Shown: positions 21,270 through 30,056 of the stretch, in pieces | Numbering within the stretch: position 1 is the first letter of the stretch | Layout: each line of letters opens with the position of its first letter | Assembly (NCBI RefSeq): GCF_015352955.1 | Contig: NZ_JACYOX010000024.1 | Location: forward strand, 1 to 64,000 | Source: Noviherbaspirillum soli | GTDB lineage: Bacteria > Pseudomonadota > Gammaproteobacteria > Burkholderiales > Burkholderiaceae_D | Length of the DNA stretch: 64,000 bases | Direction of reading: 5' to 3' | Notes under the pieces: generated by a model | Databases searched by the model: none | The model's input: only the letters and a program-made list of their open reading frames with translations | Told to the model about the DNA's origin: nothing | Translations under genes and position numbers: made by a program

Positions 21270-21692
21270 ATGGCAGACCGTACGCTGGTGCATGTGACCC
21301 GCATGCCGATACGCTGGGGCGACATGGACATGATGGGCCACGTCAACAACGCCAAGTACTTCACCTATATCGAGACGGCCCGCATCGACTGGTTCACCAG
21401 CATCGCCTGCGCGCCCAATCCGCAAGGCGAGGGGCCGGTGCTGATCAATGCCAGCTGCACCTTCCTCAGGCAGCTCGAATACCCGGGACAGATCGAGATA
21501 CGGACCTTCGTCGGCGCCTTCGGCCGCACCAGCTTCGAGACCTTCCATGAGATCCGGCGGGTCGATCAGCCGGACGTGCTGGCGGCGGAAGGTGCGGCCA
21601 AGGTGGTCTGGGTGGATTTCACGGCAGGCAAGTCGACACCGATCTCGACGGAGTTGCGGGCCATCCTGTCGCGCCCGCTGCAGGCCCAATAG
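21270..21692 (+). CDS. Acyl-CoA thioesterase (hotdog fold, 4HBT/YbgC type)
   Basis: This 140-residue single-hotdog protein has the signature RWGDMDMMGHVNNAKYFTYI, whose Asp and HVNN segment form the thioesterase active site. It probably hydrolyses an acyl-CoA; chain length is unknown. It starts 2 bases after the SDR stop and is surely cotranscribed with it. It converges on the PAS-LuxR gene 15 bases away. Confidence 0.88.
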   Translation: MADRTLVHVTRMPIRWGDMDMMGHVNNAKYFTYIETARIDWFTSIACAPNPQGEGPVLINASCTFLRQLEYPGQIEIRTFVGAFGRTSFETFHEIRRVDQPDVLAAEGAAKVVWVDFTAGKSTPISTELRAILSRPLQAQ

Positions 21693-21707
21693 CCGGCGAC
21701 CAGCCGT

Positions 21708-22313
21708 TTACAAGACGGTTGCTTCGGCCGCGGCCGGGTTGCCCGGCGGCGCCTGGCGCGTCACGCCCAGCAATCGATTGACCAGTTCACTGGACGTGGC
21801 GGCGGCAAACTTGCGCATCAGCTTGGCGCGATGCATCTCGACAGTGCGGGGGCTCAGGCCAACCTGGCGCGCGATCAGCTTGCTGGTCTTGCCTTCCACC
21901 AGCAGCGCCGCGATCTCCCGCTCGCGCGGCGTCAGTTCAGCGGTGACCGGGCGCTTCGCGCTGAGATCGTCGAAGGTCCAGATGCCGGCCGCATGGGCGT
22001 CGTGCGGCACCAGCGCACTGCCGGACACATGGCACCAGAACAGCTCCTGGCTTGCACGCTTCATGATGCGTTCGTCGGAATAACGGCCGCAGGCATTCAT
22101 GATGGGCACGATACGGGCGCCGGTGCGCTCGAATTCGTCCGGCGAAGGGTAGAGCACCGAGAAAGACTTGCCGTTCAGCTCGCCCTGGGCGTAGCCAAAC
22201 ATCCGGTCCAGCGCGCGGTTGCTGGCCTGGATCACGCGGTTATGGGAAACACACATGCCCACCGGGGCATGCATGAAGATAGTCTCGAAGTCGATGGCAA
22301 CGCCTTGTCTCAT
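21708..22313 (-). CDS. PAS-LuxR transcriptional regulator
   Basis: This 201-residue protein has an N-terminal PAS domain (about residues 8-115; FMHAPVGMCVSHNRVIQASN, RMFGYAQGEL). A C-terminal LuxR/NarL-type HTH (about 128-190; LTPREREIAALLVEGKTSKL, then GLSPRTVEMHRAKLMRKF) follows. There is no receiver domain, so the input is probably sensed by PAS. It is divergent from scoAB, a recurrent arrangement in Burkholderiales, and likely regulates them. Confidence 0.9.
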   Translation of the reverse strand: MRQGVAIDFETIFMHAPVGMCVSHNRVIQASNRALDRMFGYAQGELNGKSFSVLYPSPDEFERTGARIVPIMNACGRYSDERIMKRASQELFWCHVSGSALVPHDAHAAGIWTFDDLSAKRPVTAELTPREREIAALLVEGKTSKLIARQVGLSPRTVEMHRAKLMRKFAAATSSELVNRLLGVTRQAPPGNPAAAEATVL

Positions 22314-22346
22314 GGGGTGATACGCTCGTTATCCGAGATGAAGTTC

Positions 22347-22360
22347 GTACTTCTACGGTA
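22347..22360 (+). promoter_or_regulatory. Candidate operator of the PAS-LuxR regulator (copy 1)
   Basis: GTACTTCTACGGTA lies in the divergent region between the PAS-LuxR gene and scoA. The same 14 bases occur again at 24776-24789 in the bdhA/hydrolase intergenic region. A second CGGTAT follows at 22370-22375. Confidence 0.4.
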
Positions 22361-22455
22361 TTGTGCTGCGGTATACAGCAATCTATTCTTGCGGTTGCAT
22401 CATAAATGACCGCATTTCTTATTGGAATCCGGTCTACTTTACACAAAGGGACGCT

Positions 22456-23154
22456 ATGAAGAAAGTTTATCCCGATGCGGCATCCGCGCTTGCCGACATC
22501 GTCAAGGACGGGCAGACCATTGCCGTGGGCGGCTTTGGCCTGTGCGGCATACCCGAGGCACTGATCGCAGCGCTGCGCGACTCGGGCGTCAAGGACCTGA
22601 CCGCCATTTCCAACAATGCCGGCGTGGACAACTTCGGTCTTGGCCAACTGCTTGCGACGCGCCAGATCAGGAAGATGATCGCGTCCTATGTCGGTGAAAA
22701 CAAGGAGTTCGAGCGCCAGTATCTGGCCGGCGAACTGGAACTGGAATTCACGCCCCAAGGCACCCTGGCCGAGAAGCTGCGCGCTGGCGGCTCCGGCATT
22801 CCGGCCTTCTTCACCAAAACCGGCGTCGGCACCATCGTGGCCGAAGGCAAGGATGTGCGCGAATTCGACGGCGAACAATATGTGCTGGAACGCTCGCTTG
22901 TGGCGGACGTGTCCCTGGTGAAGGCCTATATGGCCGACAAGGCCGGCAACCTGGTGTACAACAAGACTGCCCGCAACTTCAACCCCAACGTCGCGATGGC
23001 CGGCAAGATCACGGTGGTGGAAGTCGAGAAGCTGGTCGAGGTTGGCGAGATCGACCCCGACCATGTGCATACGCCCAGTATTTTCGTGCATCGCATCGTC
23101 GTCAATGCGAGCCCGGAGAAACGAATCGAGCAACGCACGGTGCGTGCTAAATAA
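22456..23154 (+). CDS. scoA: 3-oxoacid CoA-transferase subunit A
   Basis: This 232-residue alpha subunit of succinyl-CoA:acetoacetate CoA-transferase activates acetoacetate for ketone-body/PHB use. The glycine-rich [13 protein letters not shown] and [15 protein letters not shown] match the family. The start at ATG 22456 has an AAAGGGA site 5 bases upstream. The longer frame from 22363 reads into the regulatory region. scoB follows after 14 bases. Confidence 0.95.
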   Translation: MKKVYPDAASALADIVKDGQTIAVGGFGLCGIPEALIAALRDSGVKDLTAISNNAGVDNFGLGQLLATRQIRKMIASYVGENKEFERQYLAGELELEFTPQGTLAEKLRAGGSGIPAFFTKTGVGTIVAEGKDVREFDGEQYVLERSLVADVSLVKAYMADKAGNLVYNKTARNFNPNVAMAGKITVVEVEKLVEVGEIDPDHVHTPSIFVHRIVVNASPEKRIEQRTVRAK

Positions 23155-23168
23155 TCGGGAGACAGATC

Positions 23169-23822
23169 ATGGCATGGACTCGTGAAGAAATGGCCGCGCG
23201 CGCGGCCCAGGAACTGCAGGACGGTTTTTACGTCAATCTCGGCATCGGCTTGCCCACCATGGTGGCCAACTATGTGCCGCAAAACATGGAAGTCTGGCTG
23301 CAGTCGGAAAACGGCCTGCTGGGCATCGGTCCTTTCCCGACTGAAGAGACGATCGACCCCGACCTGATCAATGCCGGCAAGCAAACGGTCACGGCATTGC
23401 CGGGCGCCTCGTATTTCCCTTCCGCCGACTCGTTCGCAATGATCCGCGGCGGCAAGGTCAACATCGCCATTCTCGGCGCGATGCAGGTCTCCGAGCATGG
23501 CGACCTGGCGAACTGGATGATCCCCGGCAAGATGGTCAAGGGCATGGGCGGCGCGATGGATCTGGTTGCAGGCGTCAAGCGGGTCGTGGTGCTGATGGAG
23601 CATGTGGCCAAAGCCAAGGACGGCAGCACTTCACACAAGATCCTGAAGAAGTGCGACCTGCCGCTGACCGGCGTCAACGTGGTGGACCGCATCATCACCG
23701 ACCTCGGCGTGATCGACGTCACCGAGCAGGGCCTGAAGCTGGTGGAGCTGGCGCCCGGCGTGACCGTGGACGAGATCGTCGCCAAGACCGGCGCGCCTCT
23801 GGATACCTCGGCGCTTGCCTGA
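23169..23822 (+). CDS. scoB: 3-oxoacid CoA-transferase subunit B
   Basis: This 217-residue beta subunit carries the active-site Glu in [12 protein letters not shown], which forms the glutamyl-CoA intermediate. [23 protein letters not shown] is also conserved. Together with scoA it forms the heteromeric CoA-transferase. An intrinsic terminator follows. Confidence 0.95.
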   Translation: MAWTREEMAARAAQELQDGFYVNLGIGLPTMVANYVPQNMEVWLQSENGLLGIGPFPTEETIDPDLINAGKQTVTALPGASYFPSADSFAMIRGGKVNIAILGAMQVSEHGDLANWMIPGKMVKGMGGAMDLVAGVKRVVVLMEHVAKAKDGSTSHKILKKCDLPLTGVNVVDRIITDLGVIDVTEQGLKLVELAPGVTVDEIVAKTGAPLDTSALA

Positions 23823-23835
23823 TCGGTTGCCATCA

Positions 23836-23872
23836 ATAAAAACGGCGCCTTTGATCAGGCGCCGTTTTTTTT
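23836..23872. terminator. Bidirectional terminator between scoB and bdhA
   Basis: AACGGCGCCT (23841-23850) pairs with AGGCGCCGTT (23857-23866) around TTGATC. Eight or more T follow on the right and five A precede on the left, so it can serve both convergent units. Confidence 0.9.
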
Positions 23873-23891
23873 ATTCCAGTTTTGAAACGAG

Positions 23892-24686
23892 TTACTGCGC
23901 GACCCAGCCGCCATCCATATTCCAGGCCACGCCGCGCACCTGGCTAGCCGCCTCGCTGCACATGAATACGGCCAGCGCGCCAAGTTGTTCCGGGGTGACG
24001 AATTCACCCGACGGCTGCTTTTCCGCCAGCAGCATGCGCTTGGCTTCCTCGTTGGAAACCCCATTCTCGGCCGCACGGGCGTCCACCTGTTTCTGCACCA
24101 GCGGCGTCAGTACCCAGCCCGGGCAGATCGCATTGCAGGTAATGCCGGTCTGCGCGGTTTCGAGCGCAGTGACCTTGGTCAGGCCGACCAGTCCATGCTT
24201 GGCCGCGACATAGGCCGACTTCTGCGCCGATGCCACCAGGCCATGCGCCGAGGCCACGTTGATGATGCGGCCCCAGTTCTGTTCCTTCATGCGCGGCAAT
24301 GCCAGGCGGGTGGTGTGGAAGGCTGAGTTGAGGTTGATTGCGATCACCGCATCCCACTTGTCCACGGGAAAATCCTCGATGTTGGCCACATGCTGAATGC
24401 CGGCGTTGTTGACAACGATATCGACGCCGCCGAATTGCTCCACGGCGCTGCGCATCATCAGTTCGATCTCGGTCGGCTGCGACATGTCCGCATTGTGATA
24501 GGAGGTCTTGATGCCGAATTCCTTGGCCACGTCCGCCTGCAGCTTGGTGATCGCCGTGGCGTCGCCAAAGCCGTTGAACATGATGTTTGCGCCTTGCGCC
24601 GCCAGCGCGCGCGCAATGCCCAGGCCGATGCCGGAAGTGGAACCGGTGACCAGGGCGGTCTTGCCTTTCAGAGTGGTGCCTTGCAT
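23892..24686 (-). CDS. bdhA: 3-hydroxybutyrate dehydrogenase
   Basis: This 264-residue SDR enzyme oxidises (R)-3-hydroxybutyrate to acetoacetate with NAD. Features are TGSTSGIGLGIA, NNAG, the Ser of NVASAHG, Y-V-A-A-K (SAYVAAKHGLVGLTKV) and the C-terminal GVAWNMDGGWVAQ typical of BdhA. ATG 24686 is chosen for the AGAGGA site 5 bases upstream; six codons further upstream there is another in-frame start. It converges on scoAB, whose substrate is its product. Confidence 0.92.
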   Translation of the reverse strand: MQGTTLKGKTALVTGSTSGIGLGIARALAAQGANIMFNGFGDATAITKLQADVAKEFGIKTSYHNADMSQPTEIELMMRSAVEQFGGVDIVVNNAGIQHVANIEDFPVDKWDAVIAINLNSAFHTTRLALPRMKEQNWGRIINVASAHGLVASAQKSAYVAAKHGLVGLTKVTALETAQTGITCNAICPGWVLTPLVQKQVDARAAENGVSNEEAKRMLLAEKQPSGEFVTPEQLGALAVFMCSEAASQVRGVAWNMDGGWVAQ

Positions 24687-24775
24687 GGAGTCCTCTATCG
24701 CCAAGATTGATGGAATGTAAAGAAGTTATCGGATTCTAAGCGGAACGCTTAGTAAAATACAGGTTTCGCATGCCA

Positions 24776-24789
24776 GTACTTCTACGGTA
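24776..24789 (+). promoter_or_regulatory. Candidate operator of the PAS-LuxR regulator (copy 2)
   Basis: This is the second exact copy of GTACTTCTACGGTA. It lies between divergent bdhA and the alpha/beta hydrolase, 8 bases before the hydrolase ATG and about 90 bases before bdhA. Confidence 0.4.
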
Positions 24790-24796
24790 AATCCTC

Positions 24797-25687
24797 ATGA
24801 CAATTCCTCCCGCTCCCGGTCCAGGCTATCCCCCGATCAAACATGTGCAATGCATTTCGCCCGGCGGGCTGCACCGCATGGCGTACAAGGAATGGGGCGA
24901 CCCGCGCAATCGCAATGTGCTGGTCTGCGTGCATGGCGTAACCCGCGTCTCCGACGATTTCGATGCGCTGGCGCGAGAACTGAGCGACGTCTATCGCATC
25001 GTATGCCCTGACGTGGTTGGCCGCGGCCGCTCCGGCTGGCTGCGCAATCCCGCCTATTACCTGCTGCCGCAATATGTGTCCGACATGGTGACGCTCTTGG
25101 CGCGGCTGGATGCCGATAGCGTCGACTGGGTCGGCACCTCCATGGGGGGACTGATAGGCATGGGCCTGGCGGGCCTGGAAGGCAATCCGGTACGCCGGCT
25201 GGTATTGAACGACATCGGCCCCACCTTGAACCACGCGGCGCTGGAACGCATCGGCGCCTATATCGGCGAGCAGGTGCAGTTCGACACGTTCGAGGAGGGC
25301 GAGCAATACATACGCAACATTACCGCGACCTTTGGTCCACACGCCGAGCACGAATGGAAGAAGCTGGCGGCCGATGTGCTGCGCCAGGACGCGGAAGGGA
25401 AGTGGATCAGGCACTATGATCCGCAGCTGGCGCTGCCATTCAAGAGCAGCACGGTGGAAGCCACCGCCCAGGCAGAAGCCATGCTGTGGGCGGCCTACGA
25501 TGCAATACGCTGCCCGACCTTGCTGCTGCGCGGCGCCGAGTCGGATCTGCTGACCGCGGAAACAGCGCGGAACATGGCAAGCCGCGGGCCCAAGGCGCGC
25601 CTGGTCGAATTCGCCGGCGTCGGTCATGCGCCCAGCCTGATGCATGGCGACCAGATTGCGGTCGTGCAGAAATTCCTGCTCGACTGA
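24797..25687 (+). CDS. Alpha/beta hydrolase
   Basis: This 296-residue cytosolic alpha/beta-hydrolase-fold protein has the oxyanion region VCVHGVTRVSDDFD and the nucleophile elbow GTSMGG (Ser at about residue 117). PTLLLRGAESDLLT contains the likely acid, and GVGHAPSL the catalytic His. The substrate is unknown; its neighbours (bdhA, scoAB, thioesterase) hint at an ester or oligomer of hydroxybutyrate. It is probably cotranscribed with the RidA gene 30 bases downstream. Confidence 0.85.
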   Translation: MTIPPAPGPGYPPIKHVQCISPGGLHRMAYKEWGDPRNRNVLVCVHGVTRVSDDFDALARELSDVYRIVCPDVVGRGRSGWLRNPAYYLLPQYVSDMVTLLARLDADSVDWVGTSMGGLIGMGLAGLEGNPVRRLVLNDIGPTLNHAALERIGAYIGEQVQFDTFEEGEQYIRNITATFGPHAEHEWKKLAADVLRQDAEGKWIRHYDPQLALPFKSSTVEATAQAEAMLWAAYDAIRCPTLLLRGAESDLLTAETARNMASRGPKARLVEFAGVGHAPSLMHGDQIAVVQKFLLD

Positions 25688-25717
25688 GCTGCCGGTTGCA
25701 ATATTTTGGAAAGAACG

Positions 25718-26065
25718 ATGGATATCAAGAGAATGCATGTCGGGCCGCGCCTGTCTGAAGCGGCGATCCATAACGGGGTGGTCTATCTGGCTGGCCAGAT
25801 CGCCGAGGATGCCACCCAGAATATCGAAGGACAGACACGAGAGGTGCTGGGACATGTCGATCGCCTGCTGGCCGAGGCGGGCAGCGACAAGAGCCGCATC
25901 CTGATGTGCCAGATCTATCTGGCCGACATCAAGGACATCGCGGCAATGAATGCCATCTGGGATGCATGGGCGCCGGCCGGCCATGCGCCGCCGCGCGCCA
26001 CCGTGCAGGCCTTGCTGGCACGGCCCGAGTTGCTGATCGAAGTCGTGGTCACGGCGGCCGTGTAG
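25718..26065 (+). CDS. RidA (YjgF/YER057c/UK114) family protein
   Basis: This 115-residue small trimeric-type protein has VVYLAGQIAEDA, the central VDRLLAEAGSDKSRIL and the C-terminal PPRATVQALLARPELLIEVVVTA. The conserved Arg of the imine-deaminase site lies in PPRAT. The family removes reactive enamine/imine intermediates, but paralogues such as this one may be non-catalytic. ATG 25718 follows a GGAAAG site. relA follows closely. Confidence 0.88.
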   Translation: MDIKRMHVGPRLSEAAIHNGVVYLAGQIAEDATQNIEGQTREVLGHVDRLLAEAGSDKSRILMCQIYLADIKDIAAMNAIWDAWAPAGHAPPRATVQALLARPELLIEVVVTAAV

Positions 26066-26079
26066 GAGTATCCGGGTTC

Positions 26080-28347
26080 ATGGTATCGATTTCGACTGCG
26101 AGCGACGAGGCATCGGTTCAACTGGTTGCCGGCCTCTCCGAGGCTGATGCAAAGCGCGTGCTGGATGCGCTTGAATTCGTTCGTCCGCTGTATTCCGGGA
26201 ATCCGGTGGCGACCGGGCAGGACGCCTTCGTGTTTTCTGAAAGCGTCGGCGTGACGCTGGCCTCATTGAAGACCGATGCCGAGACCAGAATCGCCGGCCT
26301 GCTGTTCGAACTGCCCATCATCGATGACAAGGCAGCGGAACAGATCGAGGAACGCTTTGGCGCGGAGACTGCCGGCCTGGTCGATCACATACGGCAGCTG
26401 ATGCGGCTGCATGAAATGACCTTCGGACAGCACAAGGCGGTTTTCGACCGTACCGACAAGGCCAGCAGCCAGCAGGCAACAGCCCAGGTCGAGACCTTGC
26501 GCAAGATGCTGCTGGCCATGGCCTCCGACATGCGGGTGGTGCTGGTGCGCCTGGCATCTCGCCTGACCACGCTGCGCTATTTCGCCGACAACAAGCTGCA
26601 GAATGAACGCACCTGCCAGTACGCTCGCGAGACATTCGACCTGTATGCGCCATTGGCAAACCGGCTCGGCGTGTGGCAGTTGAAATGGGAACTGGAAGAC
26701 CTGTCATTCCGCTTCCTTGAGCCGCAGACCTACAAGCGCATCGCCAGCATGCTGGAAGAAAAGCGGCTGGGTCGCGAGCAGTTCGTCAATTCGGCGATCG
26801 GGCGCCTGAAGTCGGAACTGGCAGCAGCCGGCATCAAGGCCGAGGTCACGGGCCGGCCCAAGCATATCTACAGCATCTGGAACAAGATGCGCGGCAAGTC
26901 GCTCGAGTTTTCCGAGCTGTATGACGTGCGCGCATTCCGTGTGATCGTCGAAGACATCAAGACATGCTATGCGGTGCTGGGCATCGTGCATAACATCTGG
27001 GCGCCCATTCCGAAGGAATTCGACGACTATATTTCACGGCCCAAGGCCAACGGTTATCGTTCGCTGCACACCGTGGTGCTGGCCGAGGATGGCCGGCCGC
27101 TCGAAGTGCAAGTGCGCACTAGCGAGATGCATCACTTTGCCGAATACGGCGTTGCCGCGCACTGGCGCTACAAGGAAAGCCCCGGTTCGGCTGGAGAAAA
27201 ATACGATGCCAGGATTGCCTGGCTGCGGCAGCTGCTTGCCTGGAAGTCGGAAGTGGTGGATGCCGTGGTCGGCCAGGAAGAAGTGCGGCGCGATTGGGTC
27301 GAGAAGCTCAAGGCAGCCGCGCTGGACGACCGCATCTATGTGCTGACGCCGCAGGCGCGCGTGATCGAGCTGCCCAGCGGCGCCACGCCGATCGACTTTG
27401 CCTATCATCTGCACAGCGATGTCGGCCATCGCTGCCGCGGCGCCAAGGTCGACGGCGCGATGGTGCCGTTGAACACCGCGCTGAAGAATGGCCAGACCGT
27501 GGAAATCATCACCGCCAAGGGAGAGGTCGCCGCGTCGGGTGCGGCTGGTCCGTCGCGGGACTGGTTGAGCGCCGATTATGCAGTGAGTTCGCGCACCCGG
27601 GCCAAGATACGGGCCTGGTTCAACGCCATCGACCAGCAGGAAACCCTGAACAGCGGCCGCTCGCAGGTGGAAAAGACCTTGCAGCGCGAGGGCAAGACAT
27701 CGGTCAATCTGGAAGACCTCGCGCACAAGCTGGGCTTCGCCAAGCTCGACGATTTTTTCCTCGCCATAGGCAAGGAAACCTTCAGCCTGCGCCAGGTAGA
27801 GCAGGCATTGCATGCGGAGGATGGCAAGGCGGCCAAGCCGGTCAATCCGGATGATGCCGTCGTGCCGCGAAAGAGCAGGGCGTCCAGCGTGACGCAGGGT
27901 GCGAAGTCGGGCGTTCTCGTCGTGGGCACGGAAGGCTTGCTGACACAGCTGGCGCGCTGCTGCAAGCCGGCGCCGCCGGATGAGATCGTCGGTTTCGTCA
28001 CCCGTGGCAAGGGCGTTTCCATCCACCGGGCCGCCTGCAAGAACTTTGCGGCGATGGAGGCGGCGGCGCCGGAGAGGGTGATCGCCACCGAGTGGGGGCT
28101 GCCGGCTGCCGAAACGGTCTATCCGGTTGACCTGTTCATTCTCGCCAGTGACCGTCAGGGTCTGCTGCGCGATATCTCGGAAATCCTGTTGCGCGAGAAG
28201 ATCAACGTGATCGGCGTCAGCACCCAGAGCAGCAAGGGTCAGGCGCGCATGGCATTCACTGCCGAGATCACTTCCACTGCCCAGTTGCAAAGAGCCTTGC
28301 AGATCATCCGTGACGTGAATGGCGTACAGGAGGCCAGGCGGAATTGA
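26080..28347 (+). CDS. relA: (p)ppGpp synthetase RelA
   Basis: This 755-residue stringent-response enzyme has a degenerate N-terminal HD region: the catalytic His-Asp pair is replaced by LFELPIIDD, as in synthetase-only RelA. The synthetase domain contains YDVRAFRVIV and PKEFDDYISRPKANGYRSLHT with the RelA-type EFDD signature. TGS (IYVLTPQARVIELPSGATPI), zinc-finger/helical (RCCKPAPPDEIVGF) and ACT domains follow. ATG 26080 is used, with AGGAG 11 bases upstream. It is expected to be activated on stalled ribosomes by uncharged tRNA. Confidence 0.95.
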   Translation: MVSISTASDEASVQLVAGLSEADAKRVLDALEFVRPLYSGNPVATGQDAFVFSESVGVTLASLKTDAETRIAGLLFELPIIDDKAAEQIEERFGAETAGLVDHIRQLMRLHEMTFGQHKAVFDRTDKASSQQATAQVETLRKMLLAMASDMRVVLVRLASRLTTLRYFADNKLQNERTCQYARETFDLYAPLANRLGVWQLKWELEDLSFRFLEPQTYKRIASMLEEKRLGREQFVNSAIGRLKSELAAAGIKAEVTGRPKHIYSIWNKMRGKSLEFSELYDVRAFRVIVEDIKTCYAVLGIVHNIWAPIPKEFDDYISRPKANGYRSLHTVVLAEDGRPLEVQVRTSEMHHFAEYGVAAHWRYKESPGSAGEKYDARIAWLRQLLAWKSEVVDAVVGQEEVRRDWVEKLKAAALDDRIYVLTPQARVIELPSGATPIDFAYHLHSDVGHRCRGAKVDGAMVPLNTALKNGQTVEIITAKGEVAASGAAGPSRDWLSADYAVSSRTRAKIRAWFNAIDQQETLNSGRSQVEKTLQREGKTSVNLEDLAHKLGFAKLDDFFLAIGKETFSLRQVEQALHAEDGKAAKPVNPDDAVVPRKSRASSVTQGAKSGVLVVGTEGLLTQLARCCKPAPPDEIVGFVTRGKGVSIHRAACKNFAAMEAAAPERVIATEWGLPAAETVYPVDLFILASDRQGLLRDISEILLREKINVIGVSTQSSKGQARMAFTAEITSTAQLQRALQIIRDVNGVQEARRN

Positions 28348-28365
28348 AGAAGTTTGAAATGACCC

Positions 28366-28394
28366 TTGGCAAATCCGATTCGTGCCCCTATAAT
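28366..28394 (+). promoter_or_regulatory. Promoter of tRNA-Val
   Basis: TTGGCA (28366-28371), a 17-base spacer and a perfect TATAAT (28389-28394) end 11 bases before the tRNA. Confidence 0.85.
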
Positions 28395-28405
28395 CCTGCT
28401 TCCTC

Positions 28406-28482
28406 AGGCGCGTAGCTCAGCTGGTTAGAGCACTACCTTGACATGGTAGGGGTCGTTGGTTCGAGTCCAATCGTGCCTACCA
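28406..28482 (+). tRNA. tRNA-Val (anticodon GAC)
   Basis: The 77-nt tRNA has acceptor arms AGGCGCG and CGTGCCT, D-loop AGCTCAGCTGGTTAGAGC and anticodon loop TTGACAT (anticodon GAC). T-loop TTCGAGT follows and CCA is encoded. It stands alone between relA and the bactofilin-like gene. Confidence 0.96.
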
Positions 28483-28532
28483 ATGGATTTTGATCTTTTG
28501 ATGCATCGAGGGTTAAAAATCATTGGTTTCGG

Positions 28533-28566
28533 AAAAAGCACCGTCGAAAGACGGTGCTTTTTTTTC
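28533..28566. terminator. Terminator after tRNA-Val
   Basis: AGCACCGTC/GACGGTGCT with a GAAA tetraloop is preceded by five A and followed by eight T. Confidence 0.92.
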
Positions 28567-28621
28567 GTCCCCGTTTTCCTGTGCTGCTCTTCTCCTTCCG
28601 GCTTTCAAGCTTTCATCTCCT

Positions 28622-28643
28622 GTCGTGACGTCGTGACGTCGTG
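28622..28643. repeat. Short tandem repeat, 8-bp unit GTCGTGAC
   Basis: Two complete units (28622-28637) and six bases of a third lie in the gap between tRNA-Val and the next gene. The rest of that gap (28567-28775) shows nothing recognisable apart from the ribosome-binding site of the next gene. Confidence 0.7.
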
Positions 28644-28775
28644 CTGCGCAACCTTGCTGCAAATTTTGATGTGCATCATTCCGCTGCATCCCGTCCATTC
28701 AATACCATCTCTTCCATCTCTTAGGGACCGTCTCGGTGCGGCTGCTTGCCGGCAGCCAGCGCAAAGGAGGGGCAG

Positions 28776-29900
28776 ATGGCATCGACATTGAAACAATTTG
28801 TTCTCGGCCTGATCTTTTGTATGCCGATTGCGGCAATGGCGAATGGCACCGCAGCGTCGCACTCAGGTTCGGGAAATGCTTATCTGGCTGGCAGCGAAGT
28901 CAGAATCAATCAGGCAGTCCCGGCTGATCTTTACGCAGCCGGCGGGACGCTGGTGATTGCGGAACCAGTGGCCGAGGATGCAACACTGGCTGGCGGCAGG
29001 ATCGATGTGGCGGCGGCGGTGGGTCAGGATTTGCGTGTCACCGGCGGCAAGGTAAGGATCGATGCCAGGGTCGGCGGCGACCTCCTGGCAGCTGGCGGCG
29101 ATATTAGCGTTTCCCCAAGCAGCCGTGTGGGAGGTGATGTGATGCTCGCGGGTGGGGAGGTCCGCTTTGCCGGTCAGGCGATGAGGGATATCAAGCTTGC
29201 TGGCGGCAAGCTCGTGCTGGCTGGCGAGGTCAGGGGCAATGCGCGTCTCTATGGCCAGGATATCCGGCTTGCGCCTGGAGCGAAAATATTGGGCGATCTG
29301 ACCTATGCCAGCAGGAATCCGCTCTCCGATCAGGAATTGGCGCTGGTTGCGGGCAATGTCAGGCGAGAAGATGATGCGCCAGGCCACAGCAACAACGTCG
29401 GCAGTGGCTGGATGCATCCACTATTATTCATCAGCATGCTGGCCTGTGGATCCACTCTGTTTCTTGTCTTTCCGAATGCAGTGGAAGGTGCGGAGCAGGC
29501 CATGCGTCATACACCGCTGAAAAGTCTGGCGCTCGGCCTGGTTTTGCTGTTTGCCTTGCCGCCTATGGCCATTCTTTTCATGATTACTGTCATCGGCATC
29601 CCGATCGGTTTTGGACTGATATTCGCGTATCCGCTGCTGTTGCTGCTGGGCTATCTGTGTGCTGCATTATTTGTCAGCCATGCGGTTGCGCATGCGCTGA
29701 AGCAATCTGGCAAGACTGGGGCAGCCCGGCAGATCGTTTTCCTGGCGTTCGCGCTGCTGCTGTTCAGTCTGGCTGCCAACATCCCGATGCTTGGTGGCAT
29801 GCTGGTTTTCCTGGTGGCTGTGATGGGCGCGGGCGCTCTGGTGCAATGGCTCTACCGGCGCTACCGAGGCAGGGCCGCGGGTGCGGAAGCCTCGCTTTGA
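28776..29900 (+). CDS. Bactofilin-like (polymer-forming) repeat protein with membrane C-terminus
   Basis: This 374-residue protein has an AAAGGAGG site before ATG 28776. A signal peptide (MASTLKQFVLGLIFCMPIAAMA) is followed by about 170 residues of repeating short beta units with GG turns (LYAAGGTL, ATLAGGRI, LRVTGGKV, LLAAGGDI, VMLAGGEV, IKLAGGKL). This resembles the bactofilin/DUF583 beta-helix. The C-terminal 160 residues contain four hydrophobic helices. I infer an envelope-located scaffold. The combination of an exported beta-helix and membrane domain is known in uncharacterised polymer-forming proteins; the function is unknown. Confidence 0.75.
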   Translation: MASTLKQFVLGLIFCMPIAAMANGTAASHSGSGNAYLAGSEVRINQAVPADLYAAGGTLVIAEPVAEDATLAGGRIDVAAAVGQDLRVTGGKVRIDARVGGDLLAAGGDISVSPSSRVGGDVMLAGGEVRFAGQAMRDIKLAGGKLVLAGEVRGNARLYGQDIRLAPGAKILGDLTYASRNPLSDQELALVAGNVRREDDAPGHSNNVGSGWMHPLLFISMLACGSTLFLVFPNAVEGAEQAMRHTPLKSLALGLVLLFALPPMAILFMITVIGIPIGFGLIFAYPLLLLLGYLCAALFVSHAVAHALKQSGKTGAARQIVFLAFALLLFSLAANIPMLGGMLVFLVAVMGAGALVQWLYRRYRGRAAGAEASL

Positions 29901-29984
29901 GTCTGGAAATCCGGCGTTGAGTCTGGTAAGCTCGCCCCTCATTCCAAATTCTGTTTATGTAAGAGCGAGAAAGGCAATCCGGTT

Positions 29985-30029
29985 ATGACACCGCGAACTA
30001 CCCCGCAGCAAGTCCAGGAGCGACGCTAG
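29985..30029 (+). CDS. Putative thrS leader peptide (14 aa)
   Basis: A 14-codon ORF encodes MTPRTTPQQVQERR, with a GAGAAAGG site 10 bases before ATG. Thr codons occupy positions 2, 5 and 6 (ACA, ACT, ACC). It ends 31 bases before an intrinsic terminator that itself precedes thrS. The layout of leader ORF enriched in the cognate amino acid, terminator and synthetase gene is that of ribosome-mediated attenuation. The functional assignment is inference. Confidence 0.5.
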   Translation: MTPRTTPQQVQERR

Positions 30030-30056
30030 TCGGGATCTTTTTCGTCTTACTTATTG

